Below are positions 34,774 to 38,000 of a DNA stretch of 38,000 bases, one piece after another. The notes under the pieces were generated by a model. The model searched no databases and was not told where the DNA came from. It saw only the letters and a list, made by a program, of their open reading frames with translations. The stretch's first letter is position 1; the number at the start of each line of letters is the position of its first letter. The stretch is from Collinsella aerofaciens. Its GTDB lineage: Bacteria > Actinomycetota > Coriobacteriia > Coriobacteriales > Coriobacteriaceae. Location: assembly GCF_028209885.1 (NCBI RefSeq), contig NZ_JAQLEM010000023.1, positions 1 through 38,000 on the forward strand, read 5' to 3'. Made by a program: the position numbers and the translations under genes.

Positions 34774-34840
34774 AGTTGCGGTGAAATAGGGACTGTTTTT
34801 GGCCAATCGACCGCAAATCAGTCCCTATTCCACCGCAACT
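34774..34840. repeat. 67-bp palindrome family, copy 3
   Basis: agttgcggtgaaatagggac pairs with gtccctattccaccgcaact, nearly perfect. It lies between the convergent 3' ends of the fusion gene and the toxin gene, where it can act as a bidirectional terminator. Confidence 0.85.
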
Positions 34841-34853
34841 TGGAAATCGGCGA

Positions 34854-35162
34854 TCAGCCCAGCGGACCCTGAAACAGCTCCTGATGAGTGCCCATTCTCA
34901 CCAGCCTAATCACTGGGTTAGTCTTATGGGGAAGATAAAGAACGACCACATCGACCAAGCCATCGGATAGGTGGAAATCGATGTGGCCGTTGTAGTTTCC
35001 GCCCGGGTTTGAGAGCTCGTGGGCGCCATACTCCGCCGGAAGTGACCCATGAGCCACAAGCTCCGCAACCGCCGCTTTAAACTCACTTTTTAGCTGCGGA
35101 TGCATGCGCATCGTTCGTTTGTAGTCCACCTTAAATTGAGCCTCGACTTTAATCTCGAACAT
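34854..35162 (-). CDS. YafQ/RelE-family mRNA interferase toxin
   Basis: 102 aa. FKVDYKRTMRMHP at the start, then LPAEYGAHELSNPGGNYNGHIDFHLSDGL and VVVLYLPHK form the YafQ pattern (H-L...G-x-Y...H-I-D-F-H). YafQ cleaves mRNA in the ribosome; the C-terminal His usually used for catalysis is present in MGTHQELF. The gene starts 2 nt after the antitoxin stop, the usual order and coupling for DinJ-YafQ. It lies inside the island. Confidence 0.88.
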   Translation of the reverse strand: MFEIKVEAQFKVDYKRTMRMHPQLKSEFKAAVAELVAHGSLPAEYGAHELSNPGGNYNGHIDFHLSDGLVDVVVLYLPHKTNPVIRLVRMGTHQELFQGPLG

Positions 35163-35164
35163 CG

Positions 35165-35464
35165 CTATTCCTCATCGAGGAATGACATAAGCTCATCAGC
35201 GTTATTGAATGACAGGCTATCGTCCGGCAAAATCCCCAACTCATGAGCCTCTGCGACCACCATGGCACGCCTCGTCGCCTCGTTGGGCACCTCCGCCCTT
35301 CCTACAATCTCAAAAGGAATCTTTCGCTGATTTACCAGCTGCCGAACGGCAAGATTGAGATATGAATTGAGGCTGAGGCCGACCGAATCCAAGAACTCAG
35401 TCGCCTGCTCCTTGAGCCCCTCTTCGATTCGAACCGTCGTAGGCTTAACTGTTGCTGTAGACAT
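35165..35464 (-). CDS. RelB/DinJ-family antitoxin
   Basis: 99 aa. TTVRIEEGLKEQATEFLDSV is the ribbon-helix-helix start, and GLSLNSYLNLAVRQLVNQRKIPFEI is the DinJ signature. The acidic C-terminus should wrap the toxin. RBS aggaggt. A 36-bp perfect palindrome lies just upstream and overlaps the promoter region, matching autorepression by the antitoxin-toxin complex. Confidence 0.9.
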   Translation of the reverse strand: MSTATVKPTTVRIEEGLKEQATEFLDSVGLSLNSYLNLAVRQLVNQRKIPFEIVGRAEVPNEATRRAMVVAEAHELGILPDDSLSFNNADELMSFLDEE

Positions 35465-35495
35465 TTGCGACCTCCTCGCCCTCGTCTTTTACACC

Positions 35496-35547
35496 AGTAT
35501 ACCCAATATAAATGGCAATCTGATGTTAGATAACATCAGATTGCCAT
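35496..35547 (-). promoter_or_regulatory. Promoter and operator of the toxin-antitoxin operon
   Basis: The minus strand has a -10 TATACT (35496-35501). The palindrome at 35512-35547 has perfect 16-bp arms (atggcaatctgatgtt/aacatcagattgccat) around 4 bp and covers the -35 region. This is a typical RHH antitoxin operator. Confidence 0.65.
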
Positions 35548-35577
35548 GCGTATTCATGTCGCGTGAGCACGATTGAT

Positions 35578-36336
35578 CTACATCAACCCGCTGAGCGCAA
35601 TGTCGACGGCTTCGTTGAGGTCGTCGGTGATGTGTACCAGATCCGGATCGAGCGGGCTGATCATACCGGCGTCCATCACCGGACCGTTAAGCCAGTCAAA
35701 TAGGCCCTGCCAGTACTCGCTGCCTACCAGCACAAGCGGCATGCGCTTGACCTTGTGCGTTTGCACCAGCGTGAGCACCTCGAACATCTCGTCGAGCGTA
35801 CCAAAACCACCGGGAAACACAATAGCGCCCGAGCTGTATTTGACGAACATGGTCTTGCGCACAAAGAAGTAGCGGAAGTCCATACCGAGGTTTACGTATT
35901 TGTTGAGCCCCTGCTCGTGCGGCAATTCAATGCCCAAGCCAACTGACTTGCCGTTGACACTCGCCGCTCCCCTGTTGGCCGCTTCCATGATGCCGGGGCC
36001 GCCACCGGTGATAACCGCCACGCCGCGCTGGGCAATCTTACGGCCGACCGTGCGCGCCGCCTTGTAGAGCGGATCGGTCTTGGGCGTACGGGCACTACCG
36101 AAGATGGTCACCGCAGGCCCTAACTCGGCAAGTGCGCCAAAGCCATCGACAAACTCGGCCTGGATGCGCAGTACGCGCCACGGATCGGCATGCAGCCAGT
36201 CGGTCGACTCCTCGGGCGCCAGTAGGTTGGCGTAGGTGTTGTCCTTAGGAATCATGGGGCCGCGCATGACCACGGGACCGCGGCGGTACGTCTCGTCGTA
36301 GGCAGGCTCGCCCTCGACATTCTCGTTCTTAATCAT
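35578..36336 (-). CDS. LOG family protein (TIGR00730-type)
   Basis: 252 aa, start at ATG 36336 behind ataggagc. VTIFGSART opens the Rossmann fold; ITGGGPGIMEAANRGA (about 110-124) and PGGFGTLDE (175-183) are the two LOG signatures, the second containing the catalytic-site GGxGT and Glu. Members hydrolyse nucleoside 5'-monophosphates to base and ribose 5-phosphate; the plant enzyme makes cytokinin, and the bacterial role is unclear. Its last 130 bp are repeated at 31231-31360 with silent differences. The intact gene therefore either received its 3' end from the island or is the original with the remnant acquired. Downstream of tgt on the same strand. Confidence 0.9.
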   Translation of the reverse strand: MIKNENVEGEPAYDETYRRGPVVMRGPMIPKDNTYANLLAPEESTDWLHADPWRVLRIQAEFVDGFGALAELGPAVTIFGSARTPKTDPLYKAARTVGRKIAQRGVAVITGGGPGIMEAANRGAASVNGKSVGLGIELPHEQGLNKYVNLGMDFRYFFVRKTMFVKYSSGAIVFPGGFGTLDEMFEVLTLVQTHKVKRMPLVLVGSEYWQGLFDWLNGPVMDAGMISPLDPDLVHITDDLNEAVDIALSGLM

Positions 36337-36352
36337 GGGTGCTCCTATCGAG

Positions 36353-36396
36353 AAAAAGAAAAACGGGTGGGGTCGACGCCATGCGCCAAACACCCG
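36353..36396 (-). terminator. Terminator between tgt and the LOG gene
   Basis: On the minus strand cgggtg pairs with cacccg across a 21-nt loop and is followed by TTTTTCTTTTTC. It would end the tgt transcript. The 150 bp between it and tgt show no gene. Confidence 0.5.
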
Positions 36397-36549
36397 CCCG
36401 AACATCAACTATTCGGTATGGTACCCACGAAGCATCAAGCGCTTGCAAGCTATCGGTCAGCGGTCGTGCAGCCAGCGTCAGAGAATGTGACGAGCGGCTG
36501 CCGCTCAGCCTTTGCCGTTGCCCACGCTCCGCAAGCGTGTCTGTCGCCC

Positions 36550-37689
36550 TTAGTAATCCACCGCAGCAGGGCTGTTCATCCAGTCGCCCACGAACGCACC
36601 GTAGCGGCCCTCGATAATGGCCTGGCGGGCACGCTGCATAAGGTTGAGCAGGTAGTAGATGTTGTGCATCGACAGCAGAATGCCGCCGAGCATCTCCTTC
36701 TGCGTGACCATGTGGCGAATGAGCGCGCGGCTGTAGCCGCCCGTGCACACCGGGCAGGTGCAGGTGGGATCGATGGGGCCGTCGTCGTGCGCAAAACGCG
36801 CGTTGCGGAAATTGAGGCGACCCTCGCTCGAAAACGCCGTGCCCATGCGGCCGGTGCGCGTCGGCAGCACGCAGTCGAACATGTCGATGCCCACGCCCAC
36901 ACCGCGCACGAGGGTGGTCGGGTTGCCGACGCCCATCAGGTAGCGCGGCTTGTGCTTGGGCATATACTCGCTCGCGAGCGGCGCCAGCGTCTCGAACATG
37001 GTTTCATGGTCCTCGCCCACCGAGTAGCCGCCGATACCGTAACCCGGGAAGTCGCCGCACTCCTCCAGATGGCGCAGCGAACGCAGGCGCAGATCCAGGT
37101 GCATGCCGCCCTGGACGATGCCAAAGAGCGCCTGGTCATCGCGGGTGTGAGCCTTGTAGCAGCGCTCGGCCCACATGCTCGACAGCTCCACCGCGCGCTC
37201 AACGTAGGCGCGCGTGGCGGGATAGCCCGGGCACTGGTCCAGCTGCATGCAGATATCGGACCCGAGCTTCATGGCGATTTCCATGTTGTCCTCGGGCGTC
37301 CAAAACACGTGGCGGCCGTCGTAGTCGTTGACGATAAAGCGCACGCCCTCGTCGGTGAGCTTGACGGCATCGTTGTGGCTGAACACCTGGAAGCCACCCG
37401 AATCGGTAAGAATGGGGCCGTGCCAGTTCATAAACTTGTGCAGGCCGCCCAACTCGGCGATGGTGTCCTCGCCGGGACGCATGGACAGGTGATAGGTATT
37501 GGCAAGCACGATCTGGGCGCCGAGCTGCTTGACGGTCTCGGTAGGAATACCCTTGACGTTTGCCTTGGTGCCCACGGGCATAAAGATCGGCGTCTCGATG
37601 TCGCCGTGCGGAGTATGCAGCACGCCGGCACGCGCATGCGTCGTCGGATCCTCGGCAATCAGATCGAATTTAAAAAGGTTCTGGTCCAT
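36550..37689 (-). CDS. tgt: tRNA-guanine (queuine) transglycosylase
   Basis: 379 aa; exchanges guanine-34 in tRNAs with GUN anticodons for preQ1 (or queuine) during queuosine formation. LTDSGGFQVFS (D96, base-exchange site), GIVQGGMHLDLR (guanine-binding Gln-Gly), GIGGYSVGE, and MFDCVLPTR with the zinc site CTCPVC...H near residue 320. The usual FDEC near residue 151 reads LDQC, keeping the key Asp. RBS aaggag before the ATG. No queuosine transporter or queA/queC is in the window. Confidence 0.96.
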   Translation of the reverse strand: MDQNLFKFDLIAEDPTTHARAGVLHTPHGDIETPIFMPVGTKANVKGIPTETVKQLGAQIVLANTYHLSMRPGEDTIAELGGLHKFMNWHGPILTDSGGFQVFSHNDAVKLTDEGVRFIVNDYDGRHVFWTPEDNMEIAMKLGSDICMQLDQCPGYPATRAYVERAVELSSMWAERCYKAHTRDDQALFGIVQGGMHLDLRLRSLRHLEECGDFPGYGIGGYSVGEDHETMFETLAPLASEYMPKHKPRYLMGVGNPTTLVRGVGVGIDMFDCVLPTRTGRMGTAFSSEGRLNFRNARFAHDDGPIDPTCTCPVCTGGYSRALIRHMVTQKEMLGGILLSMHNIYYLLNLMQRARQAIIEGRYGAFVGDWMNSPAAVDY

Positions 37690-37726
37690 AAACTGGAACT
37701 CCTTGGTTGTGGTTCATACGCAAACC

Positions 37727-37732
37727 ATTATA
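37727..37732 (-). promoter_or_regulatory. -10 element of tgt
   Basis: Minus-strand TATAAT 38-43 bp upstream of the tgt ATG. No consensus -35 at 16-18 bp; the region there is GC-rich. Confidence 0.45.
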
Positions 37733-37792
37733 CGGGCAACCCGCAAGAAGCACCGACTCGACAGAAACTGGTGCAAAGGGGTCATAGTCATT

Positions 37793-37933
37793 GGGGACGT
37801 TCTTAAACGGTTAGTCGTTGGGGACAGTCTTCAGCGCCACCTTGCAAAGGAATGTCCCAATCTGCCGGCACTTAGGGACTGTCCCCAAGCGCCGGCAAGA
37901 GTGTCCCTTATGACTAGTCATTTAAGAACGTCC
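37793..37933. repeat. Composite palindrome, GGGGACA/GCCGGCACTTA family
   Basis: ggacgttcttaaa (37795-37807) is the exact complement of tttaagaacgtcc (37921-37933). Between them are nested smaller pairs (ggggacagt/actgtcccc, tgccggc.../...gccggca). Same family as 93-194. Non-coding. Confidence 0.7.
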
Positions 37934-38000
37934 ATTACAGTCGAAATTGTCAGCCCGGGACCGTCTCGGGCTACGATTGAGGCGCGCCCAGAACGGGCCG
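37923..38000. repeat. Terminal inverted repeat, right copy
   Basis: Exact reverse complement of bases 1-78. It overlaps the end of the composite palindrome. Confidence 0.9.

Noticed and set aside
31361..35577. Insertion sequence carrying the fusion gene
   Set aside because: No transposase or integrase frame is found between the duplicated LOG ends, and the flanking identity is a gene end, not a short target-site duplication.
36367..37806. 479-codon frame on the plus strand
   Set aside because: Shadow of tgt, crossing its terminator and the end repeats.

Overview
The window looks like chromosomal DNA of a high-GC Coriobacteriia gut actinobacterium, most likely Collinsella or a close relative. 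That assignment is inferred from GC-rich codon use, the style of the housekeeping proteins and the many short palindromic repeats between genes; no rRNA or other marker gene is present to confirm it. Most of the window is ordinary core metabolism. The two ends are 78-bp perfect inverted copies of each other and lie in a repeat-rich sequence, which fits a contig broken at a repeat better than a real linear replicon.

Layout. 0.3-5 kb: polysaccharide flippase, PP2A-like phosphoesterase, K+/H+ antiporter. 5-9.6 kb: serC-serA, an M20 peptidase behind a promoter containing a palindrome, and a short DUF1015-like protein. 9.7-13 kb: two tandem histidine phosphatases and a nitroreductase on the minus strand, then a DUF308 membrane protein and a UPF0178 protein on the plus strand. 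13.1-15.4 kb: putative metal exporter with a His-rich loop, and a DEDDh exonuclease. 15.5-17.4 kb: an accessory patch with one AbiEi/DUF559-like nuclease-fold gene and three copies of a 28-29-bp repeat. 17.4-20.9 kb: metal homeostasis, with an SmtB-type ArsR repressor, a free-standing HMA metallochaperone and a CPC-type P-type ATPase sharing three copies of one operator, followed by a DtxR/MntR-family regulator. 21-27.6 kb: HAD phosphatase, ABC-F ATPase and the phosphate importer pstSCAB. 27.9-31 kb: Sapep/PepV-like dipeptidase, HAD phosphatase, DegV.

31.2-35.6 kb is the most unusual part. A 4.2-kb AT-richer island carries a 984-aa primase-helicase-PLD fusion resembling TOTE conflict-system proteins, plus a DinJ/YafQ-type toxin-antitoxin pair. 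It sits between two copies of the last 130 bp of a LOG-family gene. The copies differ at 15 of 130 bases yet encode identical amino acids, as expected if an element inserted at the 3' end of the gene and brought a replacement end. 35.6-37.7 kb: intact LOG gene and tgt.

Three themes connect the genes: metal control (zinc operon, DtxR-family regulator, metal exporter, possible operators), phosphate uptake, and small defence or conflict cassettes placed among dispersed palindromes. At least four palindrome families and two coding-like short repeats recur in the spacers, mostly at gene ends and island edges.
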